From: Euzebyaceae bacterium
Lineage (GTDB): Bacteria > Actinomycetota > Nitriliruptoria > Euzebyales > Egibacteraceae
Direction of reading: 5' to 3'
NCBI GenBank assembly: GCA_013696915.1
Contig: JACCXR010000561.1
Span: forward strand, 1 to 19,262
Length of the DNA stretch: 19,262 bases
Under the pieces are notes generated by a model. It saw nothing but the letters and a program-made list of their open reading frames with translations. It had not been told where the DNA came from and ran no database searches. A program made the position numbers and the translations under genes. Shown here in pieces: positions 7,166 to 14,593 of the stretch (position 1 is the stretch's first letter; each line of letters begins with the position of its first letter).

Positions 7166-7331
7166 TCAGCATTCCCTGACGGTCGCTGCGCGACCGCCAC
7201 CACCGAGATCATGAGAATCACCTCGGACGAGCCTCGGCGATTCACGCGTCAGCATTCCCTGACGGTCGCTGCGCGACCGCCACCACCGAGATCATGAGAA
7301 TCACCTCGGACGAGCCTCGGCGATTCACGCG
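7166..7331. repeat. Exact tandem pair of an 83-bp structured repeat
   Basis: Two identical 83-bp units, 7166-7248 and 7249-7331, followed by the first 4 bases of a third. Each unit has two potential hairpins: CGGTCGC-TGC-GCGACCG, and GAATCACC...GGCGATTC (7215-7222 with 7236-7243 in unit 1; one A:C mismatch on the plus strand, a G:U pair on the minus strand). The M23-like gene ends inside unit 2, so its stop codon comes from the repeat, and the VOC start codon is 9 nt beyond unit 1. A diverged pair of the same family lies at 14594-14761. Unit length is not a multiple of 3 and no protein is encoded. Confidence 0.93.
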
Positions 7332-8266
7332 TCAGGAGGGGCGGTCGCGTCGGCTTCGGGGGCCACGGCGGGCGCATTGGGGTCGAACGGCTCGGACATC
7401 TCGGCCGCCTTGACCTCGATGTGGGTGTGGGGATGGCGGACGCCGGTCGCGTAGTCGACATGGCTGGCGAACGGCAGCAGGCGGGCGGCCGCCAGCGGCG
7501 TCTCGCCGGCGACGACCTGGTCGCCCACGGCCACGCGGAGCGCCTCCAGGTGGATCAGGACCACATGGAGATCGGACCGGTCGGCGGGCTCGATGACGAT
7601 CCGCCAGTCACGGGTCCGCTCGTACAGGGCGTACTCCCGCGCCTCGACCACGCGGCCGGTGACCGGTGCCAGGACGGCGGCTCCCTCGGGAACCACGATG
7701 TCGGCGGCGCTGGCGGCCGGCCGGGCGCGGCCCCGCGACGACAGCACCGTGTAGTCCGGCCCCGGACCGGGCGGACCGGGCGTGAACCTGGTCGGGTTGT
7801 CGTTGGCGACGAGCGCGCCCTGCGGTGACATCTCCAGGGCCTCGGCCCGGCTCGCCTCGTGGAACGCGACCATCTCCGGTGCGGCATGGGGCAGGGTCAG
7901 CCGCAGGCCGTCGACGGCGGCGAAGACCGATTCGTCGACGGCGTCCGCCGACGCGCCCGCCCGGGAGGCGCGCCCGTCGGTCTGCGGCCGCTGCGGCACC
8001 GCGGCGGCGGGGACGGTCGCGGCCGCCGCGCCGGGCGGCGGGTCGGTCTGCGTGCCGGCCGCCACTCCCAGCCAGCCCAGCGAAACGACCGTGAGCAGGA
8101 GGAGCGCGGTGAGCAGGCGCGGGATCCGCGGTCGCCGGAAGACGTGCGGTCCGCCGCCTCGCCGGACCGCGAGTCGCGAGCGCCGGCCGCGGCGACGGCG
8201 GTTGGCGGGCCGGCCGGTGATCGGCTCGCCGAGGCGGCCGAGGGCGCGGATGTCGGAAACTGGCAC
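7325..8266 (-). CDS. Membrane-anchored M23 (LytM-like) peptidase-domain protein, degenerate zinc site
   Basis: A 313-residue envelope protein. Residues 1-50 are Arg/Gly-rich and cytoplasmic, 51-70 form one membrane helix (LLTALLLLTVVSLGWLGVAA), and 71-115 are an Ala/Pro linker. The domain at ~185-290 resembles M23 peptidases: ADIVVPEGAAVLAPVTGRVV, VVLIHLEALRVAVGDQVVAGE, then PHTHIEV. D189 and the final H280-x-H282 pair are kept, but the first zinc-ligand His four residues before the Asp is replaced by Ala (A185). It may be inactive or a regulator of wall hydrolases. The GTG at 8266 has GGAG 10 nt upstream. It sits between recN and pyrG, where mycobacteria carry Rv1697 and the envelope protein MctB, so an envelope role is plausible. 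Its stop codon lies in the repeat. Confidence 0.72.
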   Translation of the reverse strand: MPVSDIRALGRLGEPITGRPANRRRRGRRSRLAVRRGGGPHVFRRPRIPRLLTALLLLTVVSLGWLGVAAGTQTDPPPGAAAATVPAAAVPQRPQTDGRASRAGASADAVDESVFAAVDGLRLTLPHAAPEMVAFHEASRAEALEMSPQGALVANDNPTRFTPGPPGPGPDYTVLSSRGRARPAASAADIVVPEGAAVLAPVTGRVVEAREYALYERTRDWRIVIEPADRSDLHVVLIHLEALRVAVGDQVVAGETPLAAARLLPFASHVDYATGVRHPHTHIEVKAAEMSEPFDPNAPAVAPEADATAPPDA

Positions 8267-8438
8267 GCGGGCGGTTGCTCCAGAAAGGGACGTCGGGCGT
8301 CGTTGGCGCGGGAGGCGCGGACTTGGGGGCGGGCCCCGCCGCTGGACGCGACGGCGTGCGGGGAAGTCGGGGGGGATTCAACCACAGTGCGGCGTCGGGG
8401 AGCCAGTGGCGCCACGGCGGGGCTTGGAGGCCTGGGGG

Positions 8439-10109
8439 TCAGGTCGCGGCCTGCCGCGCTGTCTGCAGGGCCAGCGCGCGCAGTTCCGCGGCATGGCCGG
8501 CCGCCAGCGCGCTCTCCGGCGTGCCGGACAGCATGCGCGACAGCTCGGTCACGCGGTCTGCCTCGTCGAGGCGCTCGACGGCCGCGACGGTCCGCCCTCT
8601 GACGGTCGTCTTCGACACGGCGAAGTGGGTGTCGGCGAACGCCGCGAGCTGGGCGAGATGGGTGACGCACAGCACCTGCCTGCCACGGGCGAGTGCGGCG
8701 AGCTTCTCCCCCACCGCGAGGGCCGTCGCACCGCCGATGCCGACGTCGACCTCGTCGAAGACGAGGACCGGCGTGCGGTCGGCGTCGGCCAGCGCGAGCC
8801 GGACCGCGAGCGCCACCCGGCTCCGCTCGCCACCTGAGGCGGCCTTGGCGAGCGGCAACGGGGGTTCCCCGGCGTTCGCGGCCAGCAGGAAGGCGACGCG
8901 GTCACCGCCGGACGGACCGGGATCGACCTCGTCGACCGCCACACGCAGGCGCGCCTGCGGCATCGCGAGGTCGGCCAGATGCCCGGCCACGGCGGCCGCG
9001 AGGCGCTCACCCGCCGCTCGGCGCGCCGCGCGGAGCGTCCGGGCCGCCGCATCCACCTCGCCCGCGAGGCGCGCGGCGTGGCCGGCCAACTCGGCTGCGC
9101 GCTCGTCGCCCCCGGACAGAACGGTCAGGCGGGCCCGCGCCTGGTCGGCGTAGGCGATCACCGCGTGGGTGTCGGGCCCGTACTTGCGCAGCAACCCCGC
9201 GAGCGCGGCCCGCCGCTCGCGCAGGGCGTCGAGCCGCCGCGGGTCGGCGTCCAGCGTCTCGCCGTAGGCGGCGAGTTCGAGGGCGAGATCCTGTGCCTCC
9301 GCGGCGAGGCCCTCCGCCCGGCTCACCAGTCCGTCGAGCCCCCGATCGAGGGCGGCCACCGGCCGCAGCGCGCCCACCGCGTCCCCGAGGGTGTCCCGAG
9401 CGCCCCCGTCGGCGGCCAGCGCCGCCGTGGCCGCAGCCGACGCCGCTCGCAGCGATTCCGAGTGCTCCAGCCGACCCAGCTCGGCGTCGAGGCTCTCGAG
9501 CTCGTCCTCGACCGGAGCGACGCCGTCGATCTCGGACAGCTCGAAGGCGAGCCGGTCCAGCTCCCGGGCACGGTCGCGCTCCCCGGTCCGCATGGCCTCC
9601 AGCTCCGCTTCCGTGTCCCGCCAGCGGTCGTGGAGCGCGCGGTAGGCGGCCAAAGCCGCCGCCAGCTCAGGTCCTCCGGAGCGGTCGAGGAGGTCGCGCT
9701 GCACGGCGGGTGCCGACAGCCGGGCGGAGTCGGCCTGACCGTGGATCTCCACGGCCGCGCCCACGGTCTGTGCCAGGGCGGACGCCGGAGCGAGCCGCCC
9801 GCCGATCCGCGCGCGGCTGCGGCCGGCGGCGGCGACCTCGCGGGACACGACCAGTTCGTCGTCGCCGTCGTCGAGCCACTCCCCCGCACCGGGCGGCGGC
9901 GGCCGCAAGCGGCCTTCGACCAGGGCGGCGGCGGCGCCCGTGCGGACCTGGTCCGCGTCGGCGCGGACGCCGAGCAGCAGCTCCAGCGCCGAGACGACCA
10001 TGGTCTTGCCCGCGCCCGTCTCGCCGGTGAGGACGTTCAAGCCCGGCGCCAGGGTCAGCGTGACCTCTTCGATGACGCCGACGTCGCGGATGAGCAGTTC
10101 CTCCAGCAC
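8439..10109 (-). CDS. recN: DNA repair protein RecN
   Basis: SMC-like ATPase of double-strand-break repair, 556 residues. Walker A is GETGAGKT at 29-36; the RecN-typical EIHGQADS stretch is at 121-128; a long Ala/Glu/Arg/Leu coiled coil covers ~150-380; the ABC signature ASGGERSRVALA is at 424-435; Walker B VLVFDEVDVGIGG is at 448-460 with D452 and E453; and the switch H484 is in CVTHLAQ. Both ATPase halves are intact. The start is a GTG at 10109 and the Shine-Dalgarno is poor. It follows nadK by 62 bp. The 172 bp after it (8267-8438) hold no recognisable gene or clear terminator. Confidence 0.96.
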   Translation of the reverse strand: MLEELLIRDVGVIEEVTLTLAPGLNVLTGETGAGKTMVVSALELLLGVRADADQVRTGAAAALVEGRLRPPPPGAGEWLDDGDDELVVSREVAAAGRSRARIGGRLAPASALAQTVGAAVEIHGQADSARLSAPAVQRDLLDRSGGPELAAALAAYRALHDRWRDTEAELEAMRTGERDRARELDRLAFELSEIDGVAPVEDELESLDAELGRLEHSESLRAASAAATAALAADGGARDTLGDAVGALRPVAALDRGLDGLVSRAEGLAAEAQDLALELAAYGETLDADPRRLDALRERRAALAGLLRKYGPDTHAVIAYADQARARLTVLSGGDERAAELAGHAARLAGEVDAAARTLRAARRAAGERLAAAVAGHLADLAMPQARLRVAVDEVDPGPSGGDRVAFLLAANAGEPPLPLAKAASGGERSRVALAVRLALADADRTPVLVFDEVDVGIGGATALAVGEKLAALARGRQVLCVTHLAQLAAFADTHFAVSKTTVRGRTVAAVERLDEADRVTELSRMLSGTPESALAAGHAAELRALALQTARQAAT

Positions 10110-10171
10110 CCGCCCATGATGGGGCCGGATGCGCGACCCGCAAGCCCGCGTCGCTCCCGGGAGGCCGCGGG

Positions 10172-11089
10172 CTACCGCAGGCCGAACTTGTCGCGGACCC
10201 GCTCGTAGAAGTCGAACGGGCCGAGGCGCGCGAGGCGGACCGGCGACCCGGCACGGCCCACCCGTACCTGGCCGCCGGGGGGGACCGGCAGCGTCTCGCG
10301 TCCGTCACAGGTCACCACGCACTCGTTGTCCCCGCCGACGGGCCGCAGCGACAACGCCTCACGCGGGTCGACGACCAGCGTGCGGGCGAACAGGGAGTGC
10401 GGGGCGACGGGGACGAGCAGGATGGCGTCGACCCGCGGAGACAGGATCGGTCCGCCGGCGCTGAAGGCGTACGCCGTGGAGCCGGTGGGCGTGGCGCAGA
10501 TGACGGCGTCGGCGGGGACGTGGGCGAAGATGACCTCGCCGACGCGCACCTCGAGCACGATCAGGCGCTGCGGCACCGTGCGTTCGACCGACGCCTCGTT
10601 CAGCGCCCAGCTGGTCCCCACCAGCGCGCCGTCGGCGTCGTGGATGGCGACGGTGAGGGTCATCCGTTCCTCGACCTCGAAGCGACCGGCGACGATCTCG
10701 GCGACCGCGTGGGGCACCTGGCCGGCCTCGACCTCCGACAGGAATCCCAGCCGTCCGAGGTTCACGCCGAGCAGCGGAACGCCGCAGTCGCGCGCCAGGT
10801 AGGCGGCGCGCAGGAAGGTGCCGTCCCCGCCGAAGACGATGACGACGTCGAGGCCCTGCCCGAACTCCGCCGGCTGGCGCAGCTCGACGTCGCGCGTGCC
10901 CTCCGGCCAGCCGTCGGCGAGCGACCCGACCACGTCGATGCCGGTGGACCGCAGGAGGGCGGCCGCGTGCGCCGCCGCGCGGATGGCCTCCGTGCGGCCG
11001 CCGTGCACCACGAGGCCGACGGCCTTCGGTGGAGGGTGACCGGCCGCGGGATGCTCGAGGCCGGGGCGGGGGGGCAGCACCCGCGACAC
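10172..11089 (-). CDS. nadK: NAD kinase
   Basis: Phosphorylates NAD to NADP. From the GTG at 11089 it has 305 residues. Motifs in order: VVHGGRTEA at ~27-35, the catalytic GGDGT at 87-91 (DVVIVFGGDGTFLRAA), NLGRLGFLSE at 110-119, the NEAS motif at 164-167, and the glycine-rich TPTGSTAYAFSAGGPI at 200-215. The C-terminal HSLFARTLVV and CDGRE segments are also typical. The start lies one base beyond the tlyA stop (TAG-A-GTG), implying translational coupling; a GTG at 11080 is the alternative start. The tlyA-nadK-recN order is a hallmark of this actinobacterial locus. Confidence 0.96.
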   Translation of the reverse strand: MSRVLPPRPGLEHPAAGHPPPKAVGLVVHGGRTEAIRAAAHAAALLRSTGIDVVGSLADGWPEGTRDVELRQPAEFGQGLDVVIVFGGDGTFLRAAYLARDCGVPLLGVNLGRLGFLSEVEAGQVPHAVAEIVAGRFEVEERMTLTVAIHDADGALVGTSWALNEASVERTVPQRLIVLEVRVGEVIFAHVPADAVICATPTGSTAYAFSAGGPILSPRVDAILLVPVAPHSLFARTLVVDPREALSLRPVGGDNECVVTCDGRETLPVPPGGQVRVGRAGSPVRLARLGPFDFYERVRDKFGLR

Positions 11090-11090
11090 T

Positions 11091-11909
11091 CTACCGGCGG
11101 CCCCCCGGACCCGGCTCGGGGATCGCGGCCACGGCGGCCGCGATCGCCTGCTCGTGGTCGGCGGCGCCTCCCGCGCGCAGGTGGAGGAAGAACTCGACGT
11201 TGCCGGCCGGGCCCCGCAGACGGGATGGGGCCACGCCGACCGGACCGAGCCCGAGCTCCGCGGCCGCGTCGACCACCGCGCGCACGGTGTCGGCCCAGAC
11301 CCCGGGAGCGCGCACGACCCCGCCTCGCCCGACGCCGGAGGGACCCGCCTCGAACTGCGGCTTGACGAGCAGCAGGTGGTCGGCCTCGGGATCCGCCACC
11401 GCGCGCAGCGCCGGCAGCACCCTCCCCAGGGAGATGAACGAGAGATCGGCGACCACGAGGTCGGGCGCAGGCGGTGGCACGTCGGCCGGTGTGAGGTGGC
11501 GCACGTTGGTGCGGTCGAGCACGACGACGCGGTCGTCGGTCTGGAGACGCCAGGCGAGCTGGCCGTAGCCGACGTCCACGGCGACGACCCGGGCCGCGCC
11601 GCGGCGCAGCAGGACGTCGGTGAAGCCGCCGTTGGAGGCGCCTGCGTCGAGGCAGGAACGGTCGGCCACGGCGACCCCGAGGTCATCGAGGCCACCGGCG
11701 AGCTTGTGCCCTCCCCGGGAGGCGTAGTCTCTCTCCGCCGGCGCGACGGACAGCGCCTGGTCGCGCGCGACCAGCGTGGAGGCCTTGCCCGTCAGCGACC
11801 CGCCGACCGCGACGCGCCCGCTGGAGATCAGGCGTTGGGCGTCGGACCGGGTGGCGGCGAGCCCCCGGCGCACGAGCTCGGAGTCGAGACGGGCTCGGGG
11901 AGCGGGCAC
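11091..11909 (-). CDS. tlyA: TlyA-type rRNA 2'-O-methyltransferase (hemolysin A family)
   Basis: A 272-residue protein with an N-terminal S4 RNA-binding domain (residues 1-60: RLDSELVRRGLAATRSDAQRLISSGRV) and an FtsJ-like methyltransferase domain. The SAM loop is LDAGASNGGFTD at 87-98, and the catalytic K-D-K-E set is present: K69 (RGGHKLAG), D155 (VADLSF), K183 (VKPQFE) and E239 (VEFFLHL). The mycobacterial relative methylates both 16S C1409 and 23S C1920, which creates the capreomycin-sensitive site; the same reaction is inferred here. It starts with GTG at 11909, 10 bp after the stop of the preceding small gene. Confidence 0.95.
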   Translation of the reverse strand: MPAPRARLDSELVRRGLAATRSDAQRLISSGRVAVGGSLTGKASTLVARDQALSVAPAERDYASRGGHKLAGGLDDLGVAVADRSCLDAGASNGGFTDVLLRRGAARVVAVDVGYGQLAWRLQTDDRVVVLDRTNVRHLTPADVPPPAPDLVVADLSFISLGRVLPALRAVADPEADHLLLVKPQFEAGPSGVGRGGVVRAPGVWADTVRAVVDAAAELGLGPVGVAPSRLRGPAGNVEFFLHLRAGGAADHEQAIAAAVAAIPEPGPGGRR

Positions 11910-11919
11910 GCCGAGCCGC

Positions 11920-12123
11920 TCAGGAGGAGGCCGGGGTGTGCCCGGGGAGCGGTCGGTCTGCGGTCCGGTCGCGGGGCGTTGCGGTGGCGCCCGCCCCGGC
12001 GAGCGCGTCGAGCTCGGAGACCAGCGCCGCGTGGATGTCGTCGAGCACGGCGGGGTGCTCCGCCACCGGCACGTCGTCCAGCGACTGGAGGCGGGCCGCC
12101 AGCTCCGGCAGCGGATCGGTCAC
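11920..12123 (-). CDS. Small conserved actinobacterial protein (Rv1693-like)
   Basis: A 67-residue protein from a GTG at 12123. The segment LPELAARLQSLDDVPVAEHPAVLDDIHAALVSELDAL is predicted as two amphipathic helices; the last 20 residues are disordered. Its position immediately before tlyA, its size and its helical pattern fit the small protein family represented by M. tuberculosis Rv1693 (58 aa, from memory), whose function I do not know. It lies 13 bp after the phasin-like gene and 10 bp before tlyA, so it is probably co-transcribed. The Shine-Dalgarno is weak. Confidence 0.72.
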   Translation of the reverse strand: MTDPLPELAARLQSLDDVPVAEHPAVLDDIHAALVSELDALAGAGATATPRDRTADRPLPGHTPASS

Positions 12124-12136
12124 GGGCTGGTGCCCG

Positions 12137-13174
12137 TCACGACCCGCCGGCCGTCGTCGCGCCGCGGTCGGCGTCCGTGGCGCTTCCGGCTGGCGGTGGT
12201 GCGGAGGGCGTGGGACCGCCGAGCGCGGCCTCGTCGACCGCGATGCTCGCCTCGCCAGAGCCTGCGGTCGACGGCGGGGTGGCGGCCTTTCCGGCGGCGG
12301 ACTTCTTCCCGGCGGCTGTCGACTTCGTGGCGGACTTCTGCGCGCCGACCGCCGTCGTGGCCGATTTCTGCGCGGCGCCGGCCGAGGTCGCCTTCGCTGT
12401 CACCTTCTTCGCGGTCGTCTTCTCCCCGGCGCCGCCCGCCGATTTCTTCGCGGCCGTCTTCTTGCCGGCGCCGCCCGCGGTCTTCGTCGCGGCACCGGCC
12501 GCCGTCTCCTTCACGGCCGTCTTCTTCCCGGCGCCGGCCGCCGACTTCTTCGCGGCCGTCCTCTTCCCGGCACCGGCCGCCGACTTCTTCGCGGCCGTCT
12601 TCTTCCCGGCACCGGCCGCCGACTTCTTCGCAGCCGGCGTCGCGGCGCCGCCGGATGCCCTCGCGGCCTCGAGCGCATCGTTGGCCGGCGCGGAGGACGC
12701 GGCGGCCGGGGTCGCGGTGCCGTCCCCGGCCATCGGTGGCCCGGCAGCGGCCGCTCGCCTGGCAGCAGCCGTCTTCTTCGCCGAGCTCTTCGTCGCCGAG
12801 CTCTTCGTCGCCGAGCTCTTCTTCGCGGCAGCGGTCTTCTTCGTCGCGGCCCTCGAGCCCGCCGCGGATGGCGGCCGGTCCCCCCGGGCGGTGCTCTCGA
12901 CCCGGCCGATCTTCGCGTTGAGCCGGTCCAGGTCGGTCATCCGGGCCAGCCCGAGCTGCTTGACGGCCTCCTGGATCTCCGTGCGCACCATGGACGCGAT
13001 CGCCTTGCGGTTGCGCTCGACGCGGTTCAGTAACTCGTCCACCGTCCGCTCGCCCCGGTCGGCGGCGATCTCGCCCCGATTCACGAGCGTCTTCACGATC
13101 TGCTCGGCCCGCTTCTGGGTGACCTGGGTCAACGAGCTCGCCAAATCGAGGTACTTCTGCCAGGCGTTGTCCAC
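12137..13174 (-). CDS. Phasin/PhaF-like protein with histone-H1-like Lys/Ala repeat tail
   Basis: A 345-residue protein in two parts. Residues 1-95 are strongly helical with heptad character (MDNAWQKYLDLASSLTQVTQ...VEAVKQLGL-like, then RMTDLDRLNAKIGRVEST), resembling the phasin or PHA-granule-associated family, whose C-terminal segment binds as a coiled coil. Residues ~105-310 are a low-complexity basic tail with repeats of AAKKSAAGAGKKT and SSATK units, like bacterial histone-H1-like tails; the last ~35 residues are acidic and Pro-rich. PhaF of Pseudomonas has this architecture and both coats granules and binds DNA; the same dual role is only inferred. No PHA synthase is visible nearby. It starts with GTG at 13174 and has GGAGGG 5 nt upstream. 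It is first in the run that leads to tlyA. Confidence 0.75.
   Translation of the reverse strand: MDNAWQKYLDLASSLTQVTQKRAEQIVKTLVNRGEIAADRGERTVDELLNRVERNRKAIASMVRTEIQEAVKQLGLARMTDLDRLNAKIGRVESTARGDRPPSAAGSRAATKKTAAAKKSSATKSSATKSSAKKTAAARRAAAAGPPMAGDGTATPAAASSAPANDALEAARASGGAATPAAKKSAAGAGKKTAAKKSAAGAGKRTAAKKSAAGAGKKTAVKETAAGAATKTAGGAGKKTAAKKSAGGAGEKTTAKKVTAKATSAGAAQKSATTAVGAQKSATKSTAAGKKSAAGKAATPPSTAGSGEASIAVDEAALGGPTPSAPPPAGSATDADRGATTAGGS
12522..12638 (-). repeat. 39-bp in-frame tandem repeat in the basic tail
   Basis: Three near-identical 39-bp units (12522-12560, 12561-12599, 12600-12638; the third diverges at its end) encode the 13-residue unit AAKKSAAGAGK(K/R)T. Degenerate copies continue through about 12420-12521. 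The in-frame length points to copy-number change within the tail. Confidence 0.9.
12779..12823 (-). repeat. 15-bp in-frame tandem repeat
   Basis: Three 15-bp units (12779-12793, 12794-12808, 12809-12823, unit CGCCGAGCTCTTCGT on the plus strand, the last with one change) encode the pentapeptide repeat in SSATKSSATKSSAKK near the start of the basic tail. Confidence 0.9.
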
Positions 13175-13188
13175 GGTGACCCTCCGAT

Positions 13189-13227
13189 TGACCGTCGCGC
13201 TGCCACGACCGGGCGACGGTCAGCATA
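13189..13227 (-). promoter_or_regulatory. Inverted repeat and putative -10 box before the phasin-like gene
   Basis: A perfect 10-bp inverted repeat, TGACCGTCGC (13189-13198) and GCGACGGTCA (13213-13222), separated by 14 nt. On the minus strand it lies directly downstream of TATGCT (13227-13222), a fair -10 box, and upstream of the GGAGGG ribosome-binding site at 13179-13184. It is therefore placed either as an operator covering the transcription start or as a 5'-leader hairpin. No good -35 box is seen. The rest of the 223-bp divergent region (13175-13397) shows nothing else I can name. Confidence 0.4.
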
Positions 13228-13397
13228 GAGGCCGCGACGCACGGCGAGGCCGAGGCGCGGCACCGTCGGGGGCGGCGGCCGCCTGCCGGAGATGATGGCA
13301 TACTCGCCCATCACCCGGGGGGCCGGAGGCGGGCATGAGGCGAAGGCACCAGCGGGCCGGCACGAGCCCTGACGTCGTGGGCGGGCGGCCATAGCGC

Positions 13398-14150
13398 GTG
13401 GTCATCCCGGTCGGGGACCACAACCCCACGCGACGCACTCCATGGGTGACCTGGCTGCTCGTCGCCGTCAACCTGGCCGTCTTCGTCTTCGCCGAACCGT
13501 GGTGGGCGGACGGGTGCACCCAGCAGGCCTTCTTCCAGCGCTGGGCCACGATCCCGGCCGAGCTCGCGCAGGGGCAGCCGCTGGATGCCCGTGCGGCCGC
13601 CGCCACCACCGAGGGGCAGTGCCCCGTCCGGACCTTCTCCGACAAGGAGGTCTACGCGAGCGTCCTGTTCGGAATGTTCCTGCACGCCGGCTGGCTGCAC
13701 CTGCTCGGCAACATGCTCTACCTGTGGGTATTCGGCAACAACGTCGAGGACCGCTTCGGCCACCTGCGGTTCCTCGCCTTCTACCTGCTCACGGGGGCCA
13801 TCGCCACGCTCGCCTTCGCCGTCCCGAACGCGTCGAGCCTGTCCACTCTGGTCGGCGCGTCCGGCGCGATCGCCGGCGTGCTCGGGTCGTATCTCGTCCT
13901 CTTCCCGGGCGCGCGCGTGACGGTGCTGGTGCCGTTCCTGTTCTTCCTGCCGGTACGGCTGCCCGCCCTCATCGTGCTGGGCCTGTGGTTCCTGCTGCAG
14001 CTGGGCGAGCTGCGGGTCGCGTCGATGGCTGGCGGCGGCATCGCGTACCTGGCCCATGTCGCCGGCTTCGTCGCGGGCGTCGGGCTCACCGTCGCGCTCC
14101 GAGGACCGGGCAGGCCGCCGCGGCGCGAGGCGCCGGCCGAGTGGGCGTAG
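13398..14150 (+). CDS. Rhomboid-family intramembrane serine protease
   Basis: A 250-residue polytopic membrane protein. It starts MVIPVGDHNPTRRTPWVTWLLVAVNLAVF, a typical opening of actinobacterial rhomboids, with the first helix at ~16-32. A ~55-residue extracytoplasmic loop containing C40 and C75 follows, then HAGWLHLLGNMLYLWVFG (H96, H101, N105) and the catalytic GASGAIAG with S155. H220 (AYLAHVAGF) completes the Ser-His dyad, so the enzyme should be active. The AHVAGF helix and a short basic tail close the protein. The start is a GTG with a weak ribosome-binding site. It is divergent from the phasin-like gene and converges on the small TPR gene with a 28-bp gap. The substrate is unknown. 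Confidence 0.92.
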   Translation: MVIPVGDHNPTRRTPWVTWLLVAVNLAVFVFAEPWWADGCTQQAFFQRWATIPAELAQGQPLDARAAAATTEGQCPVRTFSDKEVYASVLFGMFLHAGWLHLLGNMLYLWVFGNNVEDRFGHLRFLAFYLLTGAIATLAFAVPNASSLSTLVGASGAIAGVLGSYLVLFPGARVTVLVPFLFFLPVRLPALIVLGLWFLLQLGELRVASMAGGGIAYLAHVAGFVAGVGLTVALRGPGRPPRREAPAEWA

Positions 14151-14178
14151 ACCGATCTCGACGACGGTGTCGACCTGA

Positions 14179-14571
14179 TCACCCGGCGGGCGGCCGCTCC
14201 ATCCGGCTGTGCACGCGGGCGAGCGCGGTGCGGTAGTTCGGCCGGTCGGCGAGCGCGTTGGCCATCTTGTAGTGCTTCGCCGCGTCACCCAGGCGGCCCT
14301 GTCGCTCGAAGCAGCGGCCCACGCCGAAATGCGCGTAGTCGTCGGAGGGGTCGAGTTCCAGGGCGCGCTCGAACTCCGCCCGCGCCCGCTGGATCTGCGA
14401 CGTGGCAAAGTAGGCGCGGCCGAGCGTCTCGTGGAGCGACGCCTTCTCGGGTTCATGCTCCACAGCCTGCTCGAGCACCTCGGCCGCCCCGCGCGGGTCG
14501 CCGTCCGCCAGCCGGCTCCGACCCTGCTGGTACAGGCTGTACACACGCTCCGCGGGGGCCCTGTCGTCCAT
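14179..14571 (-). CDS. Small TPR-repeat protein
   Basis: A 130-residue protein made almost entirely of tetratricopeptide repeats: residues ~8-40 (VYSLYQQGRSRLADGDPRGAAEVLEQAVEHEP), ~43-75 (ASLHETLGRAYFATSQIQRARAEFERALELDP) and ~78-108 (DYAHFGVGRCFERQGRLGDAAKHYKMANAL), followed by a capping helix. It is probably a cytosolic protein-protein adaptor with unknown partner. The ATG at 14571 is supported by AGGAG 5 nt upstream; a longer frame to 14691 would translate repeat DNA and is rejected. The repeat pair begins 23 nt upstream of the start codon. It is convergent with the rhomboid gene. Confidence 0.88.
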   Translation of the reverse strand: MDDRAPAERVYSLYQQGRSRLADGDPRGAAEVLEQAVEHEPEKASLHETLGRAYFATSQIQRARAEFERALELDPSDDYAHFGVGRCFERQGRLGDAAKHYKMANALADRPNYRTALARVHSRMERPPAG

Positions 14572-14593
14572 GAGTTCTCCTGAAGATCGCTGC

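Noticed and set aside
7166..7331. Short CRISPR-like array
   Set aside because: The 83-bp units are directly contiguous with no spacers, only two copies occur per locus, and there are no cas genes.
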